DNA from: Lawsonibacter asaccharolyticus
GTDB taxonomy: Bacteria > Bacillota > Clostridia > Oscillospirales > Oscillospiraceae
Assembly (NCBI GenBank): GCA_003112755.1
Contig: BFBT01000001.1
Location: 744,001 to 808,000 of the forward strand
Reading direction: 5' to 3'
DNA length: 64,000 nt
The notes under the pieces were generated by a model. That model searched no databases and had not been told where the DNA came from. It was given only the letters and a program-made list of their open reading frames with translations. The position numbers and the translations under genes are program-made. Below are positions 23,827-31,844 of this stretch, one piece after another. Each line of letters starts with the position of its first letter. The stretch's first letter is position 1.

Positions 23827-25173
23827 ATGGCGAAGCTAGTATATGACGACACCGGCCGTCTCCTCTTTACCAAGGAGATGAAGGAGGAGTACACCATCCT
23901 CATGCCCCAGATGCTGCCCGTCCACTTCGGGATGTTCCAGCGTCTGCTGGAGCTGGAGGGCTACAAGGTGGATATGCTCACCTCCAACCACCGGGGCATC
24001 ATCGATGAAGGGCTCAAATATGTCCACAACGACACCTGCTACCCCGCCCTGCTGGTCATCGGACAGCTGATCGACGCCATCAAGCACGGCGGCTATGACC
24101 CCCACAAGGTGGCCCTGTTCATCACCCAGACCGGGGGCGGCTGCCGGGCCTCCAACTACATCCACCTGCTGCGCAAGGCGCTGGAAAAAGCGGACCTGGC
24201 CTTTGTGCCGGTGATCTCGGTGAATCTGTCCGGTCTGGAGAAAAATCCCGGCTTCTCCCTCACTCTCCCCATCATCCGCAAGATGGTCTACGCCATGATG
24301 TACGGGGACATCATCGTCAATGTGGCCAACCAGGTCCGGCCCTATGAGCGGGAGCGGGGCGCCACTGACGCCATGGTCTCCACCTGGCAGGGCCGGCTGA
24401 TCCAGGGCTTCCAGCAGGGTAAGGGGATGAGCCGCGGCCAGATGCGGACCAACTTTGACGCCATCTGCGCCGACTTTGCCTCCATCCCCGTCACCGGGGA
24501 GCAGAAGGTGCGGGTGGGCGTCGTGGGTGAGATCTATGTAAAGTTCTCCCCCCTGGGCAACAATAATCTGGAGGACTTTCTGCTCTCCGAGGGGGCCGAA
24601 CCCGTGGTCCCCGGCCTCACCGATTTCATGATCTTCAAGATCTACAACCGGGTGGTGGACGTGGATCTGTACGGCGGCAAGTGGATCAAGAAGGCTGCCT
24701 GCCAGCTCTTTATGAAGTACATTGAGGCCTGTCAGAAGGACATGATCCAGGCGCTGGAGCGCTCCGGCCGCTTCCGTGCACCGGGCACCTTCCAGGACCT
24801 GCACCGGATGATCCAGGGCTATCTGGGGGACGGCAATAAGATGGGAGAGGGCTGGCTCCTCACCGCCGAGATGCTGGAGCTCATCCACACCGGCACCCCC
24901 AACATCGTCTGCACCCAGCCCTTCGGCTGTCTGCCCAACCACATCGTTGGCAAGGGCATGCTGCGCAAGCTGAAGGACGACTATCCGTACAGCAATGTGG
25001 TGGCTATCGACTACGACCCCGGCGCCACCAAGATCAACCAGGAGAACCGCATCAAGCTGATGCTGGCCAACGCCAAGGCGCTGGCCAAGCAGCAGGGCGG
25101 GGAAGCCCCCGCCGCCGCCCGGGAGGCGGCCCCCACCCCCTCCTCCTACACCCATGCCGGGGCCCACGCGTAA
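23827..25173 (+). CDS. 2-hydroxyacyl-CoA dehydratase (HgdB)-like partner protein
   Basis: 448 residues. Begins MAKLVYDDTGRLLFTKEMKE; Cys residues placed as potential Fe-S ligands lie in HNDTCYPALLVIGQ (~70), TQTGGGCRASNYIHLL (~104) and CTQPFGCLPNHIVGKG (~361 and 366). The C-terminus is a short Ala/Pro-rich tail. ATG at 23827 follows AGAAAGGG. It is ~140 bases downstream of the activase and shares its strand and codon use, so they are probably one functional pair. Unlike true fermentative dehydratases there is no CoA-transferase or acyl-CoA dehydrogenase nearby, so a role in general metabolism rather than amino-acid fermentation is possible. Confidence 0.8.
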   Translation: MAKLVYDDTGRLLFTKEMKEEYTILMPQMLPVHFGMFQRLLELEGYKVDMLTSNHRGIIDEGLKYVHNDTCYPALLVIGQLIDAIKHGGYDPHKVALFITQTGGGCRASNYIHLLRKALEKADLAFVPVISVNLSGLEKNPGFSLTLPIIRKMVYAMMYGDIIVNVANQVRPYERERGATDAMVSTWQGRLIQGFQQGKGMSRGQMRTNFDAICADFASIPVTGEQKVRVGVVGEIYVKFSPLGNNNLEDFLLSEGAEPVVPGLTDFMIFKIYNRVVDVDLYGGKWIKKAACQLFMKYIEACQKDMIQALERSGRFRAPGTFQDLHRMIQGYLGDGNKMGEGWLLTAEMLELIHTGTPNIVCTQPFGCLPNHIVGKGMLRKLKDDYPYSNVVAIDYDPGATKINQENRIKLMLANAKALAKQQGGEAPAAAREAAPTPSSYTHAGAHA

Positions 25174-25185
25174 ATTCTATCTTCC

Positions 25186-25264
25186 AGAGGGCGGAGCTAC
25201 ATGGCTCCGCCCTCTTTGGGAGAAAAACAAGGCGTCTGAGCTCTCACTCAGACGCCTTGCCTGT
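25186..25264. terminator. Two stacked terminators between convergent genes
   Basis: First hairpin AGAGGGCGGAGC (25186-25197) / GCTCCGCCCTCT (25204-25215), then TTGGG. Second hairpin AAGGCGTCTGAG (25229-25240) / CTCAGACGCCTT (25247-25258) with A-rich left and T-rich right flanks, able to stop transcription both ways: the dehydratase pair and the leftward gene at 25280. Confidence 0.8.
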
Positions 25265-25279
25265 TTCCTCGTACGGAGT

Positions 25280-26350
25280 TCACGCCTCCGGGTCCCAGAT
25301 CCCCTGGGAACAGTCCAGGTCTGGGTCCAGCTCTTCCACCAGCAGGGCCAGCCGCTCCTCTCCTTCTGGGAGCCCCGCTTGGGAAAGCAGGTCCGCCATG
25401 CCGTCCTCCGGCGCCTCCAGCCAGACCCGCTGGGCATACCGCTCCAGCAGCTGGGCCGTCTGGCCGCCGGGACTCTCATCCCCCTCCAGCACCGCCCAGG
25501 TGCTCCGAAGGGCCAGCCGCGTCCCGTAGGGCTCCAGAGCCGCCTCCGCTCTGGCGAGGAACTCCTCCACCGGCTGAGACAGGTGCTCCAGGTCGTAGGC
25601 ATCCCCCTGCTTGATATAGCCCAGATTTCCCTCCGCCGGATAGCCCCAGTTGTCCAGCAGGATCTCGTCAAAGCCCAGCTGGGCCAGCTCCACCATCAGA
25701 GCGACCAGATAGTCCTGGACCGCCTGACTGGCTGGGCTGCTCCACCGCAGCTCCTCCGGATCGGTCCACCGGTAGCCGCTGTTGGTCCGGATGGCATATG
25801 TCTCATCCTTGGCCAGGGCGTGGTCCCGGAAGCAGGACAGGCGGGCCACCGTGTACAGCTCCCCGCTGTTGAGGGCCTGGAGCTGGCGGTTGATGTCCGC
25901 CTGTCCGGCGTTGACCCCCGCCGAGGCGGCCATGGCCAGCTGGGAGACGAAGCCCAGCTGGCCCCGGTCTGTCTTCATGTCCAGCAGGACGCTGTTGGCT
26001 CCTGCCTGGGCGGCCAGCGCCTCCGCCGAGCCGTCCTCCACCGCTGAAAGGGGGACAGTCACCGCCGCCAGAAGGGGCTCTCCCTCCTCCGGTGTCTCCT
26101 CCGGCTGGGAGGCGGCGGGCTCTACCGCCACCCGGAAGTCCTCCGGCTCCTGGGCCGGTCCCTCCTTTTGAAAGAAGGGCAGCTCCAGGTGATAACCCCC
26201 GTCGTCGTAGACGATGTATTTCTGCGCCATCCACACTCCGGCCACGGCCAGCACCACCAGTACCGCCAGGATCAGGGCTACGGTCTTCAACACGTCTGTG
26301 GTGCTCCTCCGTCCCCGGTAGGAGCCGTACACGAACCGCTTCCCGCGCAT
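25280..26350 (-). CDS. Membrane-anchored putative glycoside hydrolase (DUF4015-like TIM barrel)
   Basis: 356 residues. Basic head and one transmembrane helix (TVALILAVLVVLAVAGVWMA) anchor it outside the cell. The body resembles the DUF4015/putative glycosidase barrel: NSVLLDMKTDRGQLGFVSQL, ELYTVARLSCFRDHALAKDE, AVQDYLVALMVELAQLGFDE and ILLDNWGYPAEGNLGYI, the last two covering the usual acidic strand. ATG at 26350 has AAGGAGG six bases upstream. It lies ~120 bases after an SDR gene but has its own ribosome site; transcription with the azl-pheA run is uncertain. Cell-wall or glycan substrate is a guess. Confidence 0.72.
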   Translation of the reverse strand: MRGKRFVYGSYRGRRSTTDVLKTVALILAVLVVLAVAGVWMAQKYIVYDDGGYHLELPFFQKEGPAQEPEDFRVAVEPAASQPEETPEEGEPLLAAVTVPLSAVEDGSAEALAAQAGANSVLLDMKTDRGQLGFVSQLAMAASAGVNAGQADINRQLQALNSGELYTVARLSCFRDHALAKDETYAIRTNSGYRWTDPEELRWSSPASQAVQDYLVALMVELAQLGFDEILLDNWGYPAEGNLGYIKQGDAYDLEHLSQPVEEFLARAEAALEPYGTRLALRSTWAVLEGDESPGGQTAQLLERYAQRVWLEAPEDGMADLLSQAGLPEGEERLALLVEELDPDLDCSQGIWDPEA

Positions 26351-26469
26351 CACGGACCTCCTTTCCCACCCACCCGGCGTGAAAGGGGTCCGCCCTCTCC
26401 CTCGGGGGGTCGTCTCATTTCAGTATGCCGCCTTTCGGCGGCGCTATTCCCTCTCTCCCGCTCCCGCGG

Positions 26470-27207
26470 TCAGATCACGATCCCGCCGTTGGGCTGGATC
26501 ACCTGTCCGGTGAGGAAGGGGGCGCCGCCCCCTGCCAGGAACCACACGCTCTCCGCCACCTCTTCCGCCGTGCCGATCCGGCCCAGGGGGGTCTCCTCCG
26601 CCAGAGCGGCCAGGGCCTCGCTATCCAGTCCCCCGTTCATCTCCGTGTCGATGACCCCGGGGGCCACGCAGTTGACGGTGATGTGGGAGGGCCCCAGCTC
26701 CTTGGCCAGCGCCTTGGTCAGGCCGATGACCCCCGCCTTCGCGGCGGAATAGGCCACCTCGCAGGAGCCGCCAGTGACCCCCCACATGGAGGATACGGTG
26801 ACGATGGCCCCTCGCTGCCGGCGGACAAAGCCGGGGACCGCCGCCCGCAGGGTGTAGAACACCCCGTCCAGATCCACCCCCATCACCTGGCGCCACTGCT
26901 CGTCCGTGGTGTCGGTAAGTAGCTGCTGGGGCAGGGCGACCCCTGCGTTGCACACCAGGGCGTCCAGGGGGCCCAGCTGTTCCTCCGCCGCCCGGACCAG
27001 AGCGGCCGCCTGGGCCGGGTCAGACACATCGCCGGGCAGGAGGGCAGTCTGTCCCCCGGCGGCGGCGATCTCTGCTGCCAGGGCCTCCGCCCGGCCACGG
27101 GAGGTGCGGTAATTCACCCCCACACGCCAGCCCTCCCGGGCAAAGCGGCGGGCCACCGCCGCCCCGATGCCCCGGGAAGCTCCGGTGATAAGCACAGCCC
27201 TGTCCAT
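26470..27207 (-). CDS. SDR-family oxidoreductase (FabG-like)
   Basis: 245 residues, classical short-chain dehydrogenase: cofactor loop GASRGIG (residues 8-14), DVSD, VCNAGVALP, catalytic Ser in SSMWGV and YSAAKAG (Tyr-x3-Lys), VNCVAPGVIDTEM. N-R-T-S in the VNYRTSRGRAE strand is consistent with NADP(H). 3-Oxoacyl-ACP reductase is the default annotation; its position 13 bases after pheA and away from fatty-acid genes makes the true substrate open. Complete and unremarkable in length. Confidence 0.85.
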   Translation of the reverse strand: MDRAVLITGASRGIGAAVARRFAREGWRVGVNYRTSRGRAEALAAEIAAAGGQTALLPGDVSDPAQAAALVRAAEEQLGPLDALVCNAGVALPQQLLTDTTDEQWRQVMGVDLDGVFYTLRAAVPGFVRRQRGAIVTVSSMWGVTGGSCEVAYSAAKAGVIGLTKALAKELGPSHITVNCVAPGVIDTEMNGGLDSEALAALAEETPLGRIGTAEEVAESVWFLAGGGAPFLTGQVIQPNGGIVI

Positions 27208-27219
27208 CGCCTCTCCTCC

Positions 27220-28377
27220 TTACAGGTTGCTTTTGAAGTTTCCCAGGACCCGCATCTCCGCGGATGCCTGGGACAGCTCCTGGAGGGCACCGTCCATCGC
27301 CGGGTCCGCCAGACTCCCGTCAAACTCCAGGAAGAACAGATACTCCCAGCTCCGTCCCGGCAGAGGGCGGGACTCCAGCTTCACCAGGTTCAGCCCGTGG
27401 ACGGCAAAGATGGTGAGTACCTCATGGAGGCTGCCCACCTCGTCCGGAAGGCTGAGGACCGCGGAGATCTTGTCCGCCCCCTCCCGCAGCTCCATCACCG
27501 GGGAGACCACCACGAAGCGGGTGGTGTTGTTGCTGTTGTAGTTGACTCCCCGGGCCAGGATCTCCAGGCCATACAGCTCCGCCGCCCGGCTGGAACAGAT
27601 GGCCGCCTTGGTGATATCCCCGGTCTGGGCCACATACTGAGCGCTGCCCGCCGTGTCCCCGTGGGCCACCCCCACCCAGCCGGGATGCCGGGCCAGGAAG
27701 GGCTCGCACTGGAAGAGCCCCTGCTCGTGGGAATAGACATGGGTGATGGTATCCAGGGTAGCCCCATGGGGAGCCATCAGGCAGTGCTCTACCTTGACGG
27801 TATTCTCCCCCACGATGTAGCACTCATACCTGCCCAGCAGCTCGTACACCTGGCGGATAGCCCCGGTGGAGCTGTTTTCGATGGGCACCACGCCGTAGTC
27901 CGCCCCGCCCTGGGCCACTGTCTGGAACACCTCTTCAAAGGTGGGCAGGCCCTGGCACCGGCAGTCCTCTCCAAAAAAGCGCAGGGAGGCCATCTCGCTG
28001 TATGCCCCCGCCACGCCCTGATAGACCACCCTGGGTCTCTCCACCGGCTGCCGCGCGGCGGCCTCGGCCCTCCGGCATCGGCTGTATCCCGGACCGCGAT
28101 CGTTCCCTCCCACCCGGCGCCGCAGGTCCCGGCGGCTGAGGGCCAGCACAGTCTCAAACAGGTGGGCCAGCTCTAGTTTCCGGCCCTCATCCAACGTCTC
28201 CGCCGCTGCGCTCCGGAGCACCTCCAGCTCCCGCCGGGGGTCCATCAAGGGCAGCCCCAGCTCCTCCTTGCAGGCCCCGATCCGGCCGGTCACCTCCATG
28301 CGCTTCAAAAACAGCTCCGCGATCTGATCGTCCAGGCGGTCCACCTCTTGCCGCAGGGCGGCCAAACAGTCTTCCAT
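27220..28377 (-). CDS. pheA: Chorismate mutase / prephenate dehydratase (P-protein)
   Basis: Bifunctional enzyme of phenylalanine synthesis: chorismate to prephenate to phenylpyruvate. 385 residues. AroQ-type mutase at 1-85 (LRQEVDRLDDQIAELFLKRM, DPRRELEVLRS), prephenate dehydratase from ~115 (VVYQGVAGAYSEMASLRFF, VVPIENSSTGAIRQVYELLG) with the catalytic NTTRFVVVSP motif, and an ACT domain with SLHEVLTIFAVHGLNLVKLE and ESRP, the Phe-binding allosteric site. Start ATG after GGAGGAGCGGAA. It lies 12 bases after azlD in one leftward operon, linking aromatic synthesis with amino-acid export. Confidence 0.93.
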   Translation of the reverse strand: MEDCLAALRQEVDRLDDQIAELFLKRMEVTGRIGACKEELGLPLMDPRRELEVLRSAAAETLDEGRKLELAHLFETVLALSRRDLRRRVGGNDRGPGYSRCRRAEAAARQPVERPRVVYQGVAGAYSEMASLRFFGEDCRCQGLPTFEEVFQTVAQGGADYGVVPIENSSTGAIRQVYELLGRYECYIVGENTVKVEHCLMAPHGATLDTITHVYSHEQGLFQCEPFLARHPGWVGVAHGDTAGSAQYVAQTGDITKAAICSSRAAELYGLEILARGVNYNSNNTTRFVVVSPVMELREGADKISAVLSLPDEVGSLHEVLTIFAVHGLNLVKLESRPLPGRSWEYLFFLEFDGSLADPAMDGALQELSQASAEMRVLGNFKSNL

Positions 28378-28389
28378 TTCCGCTCCTCC

Positions 28390-28725
28390 TTACCCAAACA
28401 CGCCCTGGACCAGGGCCATATACAGGATCGTCCCTCCGAAGATGGAGAGCAGATCGTTCCCCTTCCACAGATGGAGGAGGACCACCGCCCCGCAGGAGAG
28501 GAGGGCGGGTACCCACCCCGCCGGGGTGGCAAAGCTGACGCCCTTCAGGCAGTAGACGATCAGCATGGCCATGATGGCCGGGGGCAGCACCCGCCCCAGA
28601 TAGAGCACCGCCTTGGGGGGCTCCTCCCCCCGGTCAAAGAGCAGGAAGGGCAGCAGCCGGGTGGCAAAGGTCACCACGGCCATCACCAGGATCAGGAGCA
28701 GATCCCGTGTGGTCTCTCCGTTCAC
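28390..28725 (-). CDS. azlD: AzlD-family branched-chain amino acid exporter subunit
   Basis: 111 residues, four hydrophobic segments (LLLILVMAVVTFATRLLPFL, VLPPAIMAMLIVYCLKGVSF, VPALLSCGAVVLLHLWKGND, LLSIFGGTILYMALVQGVFG), the usual small AzlD partner of AzlC. Starts with ATG overlapping the azlC stop by four bases, so the two are coupled. The pair exports branched-chain amino acids or analogues (known for AzlCD/LivFGH-independent exporters). Confidence 0.88.
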   Translation of the reverse strand: MNGETTRDLLLILVMAVVTFATRLLPFLLFDRGEEPPKAVLYLGRVLPPAIMAMLIVYCLKGVSFATPAGWVPALLSCGAVVLLHLWKGNDLLSIFGGTILYMALVQGVFG

Positions 28726-29459
28726 AGCGTCCGCTCCTCCTTTCCTGTCCCGGCCTTGTGCAGGGCCTGTCCCTCCGGCATTTTAGGTGAAAATACCAGC
28801 AGGGCGGCCACGATGACCACCAGCGCCAGGATCAGCATATTATCCTCCCCCGCCAGCCGCAGGCTGGCCAGGGTGGCCAGGCAGCCGATAGCAGCTGGCA
28901 GATGGTTCCGGGTCCCCTTCCATTGGCCCACCGCGATGACGATGAAGAGGGCGGTCATGGCGAAGTCTACTCCGGTGGTGTCAAAGGACAGGGCACTGCC
29001 CAGCAGGGAGCCCAGAACCGTGCCCAGCACCCAGTAACTGTGGTCCATCAGGGCAATGGCCAGGTAGTAGTCCTTCTCCCGCACCCCCTCCGGCGCCTTG
29101 GCGGACGCCAGCAGCGCATAAGTCTCATCAGTGAGGGAAAAGATCATATAGAGCTTCCGCAGCCCCATCCCCCGGAACTTTTCCAGCATAGACAGGCCAT
29201 AGAACATGTGCCGGAAGTTCAGCAGCAGGGTCATCAGAGCCGTCTGAAGGGGGGAGGCCCCCGCAGCCAGCAGAGTCACCCCCATGTACTGTCCGGCCCC
29301 GGCATAGATGATCAGGCTCATCAGCAGGGCCCAGAACACATTGTATCCCGCCGAATCCATCATCAGGCCGAAGGCCATCCCGATGGCCAGATAGCCCATC
29401 AGCACCGGAATGGTGACATGGAAAGCGGCGGAGAGGACGTTTCGATCCATCTCTCTCAT
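28722..29459 (-). CDS. azlC: AzlC-family amino acid exporter, large subunit
   Basis: 245 residues. HVTIPVLMGYLAIGMAFGLM, NVFWALLMSLIIYAGAGQYM and LMTLLLNFRHMFYGLSML are diagnostic of AzlC; the following FSLTDETYALLAS and LMDHSYWVLGTVLG blocks also match. First gene of the leftward azlC-azlD-pheA-SDR run. Both an end product (Phe) enzyme and an amino-acid exporter in one operon is unusual and may point to export of aromatic or branched-chain amino acids or their keto derivatives. Confidence 0.9.
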   Translation of the reverse strand: MREMDRNVLSAAFHVTIPVLMGYLAIGMAFGLMMDSAGYNVFWALLMSLIIYAGAGQYMGVTLLAAGASPLQTALMTLLLNFRHMFYGLSMLEKFRGMGLRKLYMIFSLTDETYALLASAKAPEGVREKDYYLAIALMDHSYWVLGTVLGSLLGSALSFDTTGVDFAMTALFIVIAVGQWKGTRNHLPAAIGCLATLASLRLAGEDNMLILALVVIVAALLVFSPKMPEGQALHKAGTGKEERTL

Positions 29460-29769
29460 TCACCCCATAGCGGTGGTGCCGTCTGCTGAGACGGGGCAGC
29501 ACACACCTCCGCCGGGCACCAAGTTTGTTGCGTTCCACATTTTACTCGTTTTTGGCCGGATACGCAAGGGATTTTCCCACTTTTTCCGCCATTTTCCGGG
29601 AACGGGCCCGTTCCTTTCTTCTCTCCTGTACAGATGACATAAAGATTCACAAATTTTCCCTTGTTTTTTCCGTCCCATTCCTTATAATAATTCGTAATCA
29701 GTAGCATCCGGGGAGTCCAAGGACGGGGCGCTCCGGGCGCCAATCTCATAAAAAAGTGAGGCCCCAGCT
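29460..29769. other. Divergent intergenic region azlC / lipid kinase
   Basis: 310 bases. Contains a GC hairpin near the azlC start (CCGTCTGCTGAGACGG about 29479-29494), AT-rich middle with CATTCCTTATAATAATTCG near 29680-29700 offering a TATAAT (29692-29697) for the rightward gene, and no gene. A T-box leader for azlC/pheA was looked for and not found. Confidence 0.5.
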
Positions 29770-30663
29770 TTGAAAACCATGCTTTTTCTCTACAACCCCA
29801 CCGCCGGCAAGGGGCGGGTGACGGCCGATTTGGCCGCTGTTCTGGATGTCTTTACCAAGGCGGGCTACCTGACCACCGTCTATCCCACCCAGGGGAAGGC
29901 GGATGCCACCCGCATCGCCGCCGAGCTGGGCGGCCAGTTCGACCGGGTGGTCTGCTCCGGCGGGGACGGCACGCTCAGCGAGACGGTGTCCGGCCTGATG
30001 CAGCTGGACCATCCACCGGTGCTGGGTTACATCCCCTTCGGCTCCACCAACGACTGCGCCACCACCCTGCGCCTGCCCCGGGACCCGGTGAAAGCCGCCC
30101 AGACCGCCTCAGAGACCGGCGTTCCCCGCCCCTGGGATATCGGCAGGCTCAACGGCCGCCCCTTCGTCTATGTGGCCGCTTTCGGCGCCTTCACCGAGGT
30201 ATCCTACGACACCCCCCAGGATCTGAAAAACACCTTCGGCCATCTGGCCTATGTGATGGCGGGCATCGCCTCCCTCCCCTCCATCACCCCCTACCACCTG
30301 AGGATCGAGTGCGACGACCAGGTGCTGGAGGACGATTTCTTTTACGGAATGGTGTGCAACACCATCTCCGTAGGCGGAATGAAGGCCCTGCCTACAGACC
30401 GGGTGGTGCTGGATGACGGGCTGTTTGAGGTCATTCTGGTCCGCAAGCCCACCAGCATCACCGACCTCACTGACAGCCTCCAGGCCCTTATCCGACAGGA
30501 GCCCCCCCAGTCAGGGGCCGTGCTCTCCTTCCACGCCTCCCATCTGAAGTTCACCGCCGAAAAGCCCATTCCCTGGACGCTGGATGGGGAGTACGGGGGC
30601 AGCCACGAGATCAACGTAGTGGAGAACTGCCGCCAGGCCCTGACTGTGATGCAGGGGGACTGA
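29770..30663 (+). CDS. Diacylglycerol/sphingosine kinase-family lipid kinase (DagK/YegS type)
   Basis: 297 residues. MKTMLFLYNPTAGKGRVTAD opens the DAGK catalytic domain, followed by FDRVVCSGGDGTLSETVSGL (GGDGT nucleotide motif) and LGYIPFGSTNDCATTLRLPR. The second beta-sandwich domain contains DFFYGMVCNTISVGGMKALP and TLDGEYGGSHEI. A TTG start at 29770 gives the standard N-terminus and the right spacing from GTGAGG. Phosphorylates a membrane lipid such as diacylglycerol for phospholipid recycling (family knowledge). Confidence 0.88.
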   Translation: MKTMLFLYNPTAGKGRVTADLAAVLDVFTKAGYLTTVYPTQGKADATRIAAELGGQFDRVVCSGGDGTLSETVSGLMQLDHPPVLGYIPFGSTNDCATTLRLPRDPVKAAQTASETGVPRPWDIGRLNGRPFVYVAAFGAFTEVSYDTPQDLKNTFGHLAYVMAGIASLPSITPYHLRIECDDQVLEDDFFYGMVCNTISVGGMKALPTDRVVLDDGLFEVILVRKPTSITDLTDSLQALIRQEPPQSGAVLSFHASHLKFTAEKPIPWTLDGEYGGSHEINVVENCRQALTVMQGD

Positions 30664-30682
30664 GCCCCCTTTCTTTCTCAAA

Positions 30683-30735
30683 GGAGCCCCGCTCCGCCGG
30701 CCATGGTGCCGGCGGAGCGGGGCTCCCTCCTTTTT
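30683..30735 (+). terminator. Long terminator hairpin
   Basis: GGAGCCCCGCTCCGCCGGC (30683-30701) pairs over 19 bases with GCCGGCGGAGCGGGGCTCC (30708-30726), then CTCCTTTTT. Also serves the convergent leftward gene at 30743. Confidence 0.88.
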
Positions 30736-30742
30736 GATGCGC

Positions 30743-31639
30743 TTATTCCCCAGACAGCGGGACCAGGTCCCCAACCAGGCTGACTGCCCGCTGGGCGCTC
30801 ACGCCCTGTTCAAAAGCGAGAGCATGGCTGTATGTCCCGTCCTTCCACGCGGCCAGATAGGTCCAGTCCCCATTCCCCTTGATGGTCACCATCTGTTCTC
30901 CCGCACTCTGGCTCCGTTCCCAGCCGTAGGCAGTGTAGCTGCCGCTGACCTCCTGGCTCCCCCGGGCCACCCGATAGCTGATGCCCTCCGGCCAGTTCAG
31001 CTGGGCCACCGCTCCGCTGATCACCTGGATCTTTTCAGGGGCTCCCAGCTCCCCGGGAGCTTTCAATGGGAACCCCACCGCCTGCTCCGCCTCGGCTGCG
31101 GTCTGATACTCCACTGCCCCGCCGGAGGGCGGTTCGTCCTCCGCGGGTGGTGCGCCCTCTGTCCGCAGGGCCACGGTCCCCCCCTCCATCGTCACGGTGC
31201 AGGAGAGCAGCTGGAACATGGAGGCGGGGACGTAGGTACGTCCCGCCACCACCACCGGCGCCGCTCCATAGTGCTCCGGCGAGGTAGCCCCGATGGAGGA
31301 CTTGCTGGCGCAGGCATAGCGGTCCAATCCGTAGGTCAGGTTCATGACCTGATCCTCATTTTCGATGCGGGTCCCGTTCTCTTCCGGCAGCCAGGTCACA
31401 GTCCATCCCAGGGCCTGGGCCACCTTCCACAGCGGGAGCATCACCTGTCCGTTCTCCTGGTAGGGCGCGGCGGGCGCCTCGCTCAGGTCCAGGCAAACTC
31501 CGTCCAGCGTCACCCCGCAGGCCGTGGAAGATGTCTGGCCCGCCCCGGCGGCCGGAGCCTCCCCGCCCTCCACAGCCCAGACGGGTACGCTCAGCAGGGA
31601 GGCGCACACCGCGCCGGCCAACAGCCGATTCCATTTCAT
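30743..31639 (-). CDS. Secreted copper amine oxidase N-terminal (stalk) domain protein
   Basis: 298 residues. Signal peptide MKWNRLLAGAVCASLLSVPV, cleavage likely after VWA. Residues ~40-160 are a stalk domain (ACGVTLDGVCLDLSEAPAAP, YQENGQVMLPLWKVAQALGW, VVVAGRTYVPASMFQLL) that binds cell-wall or protein ligands. The C-terminal part (EAEQAVGFPLKAPGELGAPE, KIQVISGAVAQLNWPEGISY) resembles DUF4367-type exported domains. Start at 31639 chosen by signal peptide and AGGAAA; upstream frame lacks a secretion signal. Exported structural or sensor role. Confidence 0.75.
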   Translation of the reverse strand: MKWNRLLAGAVCASLLSVPVWAVEGGEAPAAGAGQTSSTACGVTLDGVCLDLSEAPAAPYQENGQVMLPLWKVAQALGWTVTWLPEENGTRIENEDQVMNLTYGLDRYACASKSSIGATSPEHYGAAPVVVAGRTYVPASMFQLLSCTVTMEGGTVALRTEGAPPAEDEPPSGGAVEYQTAAEAEQAVGFPLKAPGELGAPEKIQVISGAVAQLNWPEGISYRVARGSQEVSGSYTAYGWERSQSAGEQMVTIKGNGDWTYLAAWKDGTYSHALAFEQGVSAQRAVSLVGDLVPLSGE

Positions 31640-31844
31640 AGTCGCGTTTCCTTTCCTGGTATCCAAAGTGTTCCTTCTATTTGTATAGACGACCCGACAC
31701 GGGATTTTGTTCCATCCCGGACCGTTTATTTTTTCGTCCCCGCTCCTCCATACTAATGGGACACACACCCACTGTCAAGGGCGCAGCCGCAGATGTCTCT
31801 CTTTTCCAGTGTACTGATTCTGCCGGACCTGGGGGCTCCCCGTC

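Noticed and set aside
29460..29560. Possible T-box leader before azlC-azlD-pheA
   Set aside because: On the minus strand there is TGGAACGCAAC and TGGTGCCCGGCGG but no AGGGTGGNACCGCG core, no specifier stem and no terminator with a U-run before azlC.
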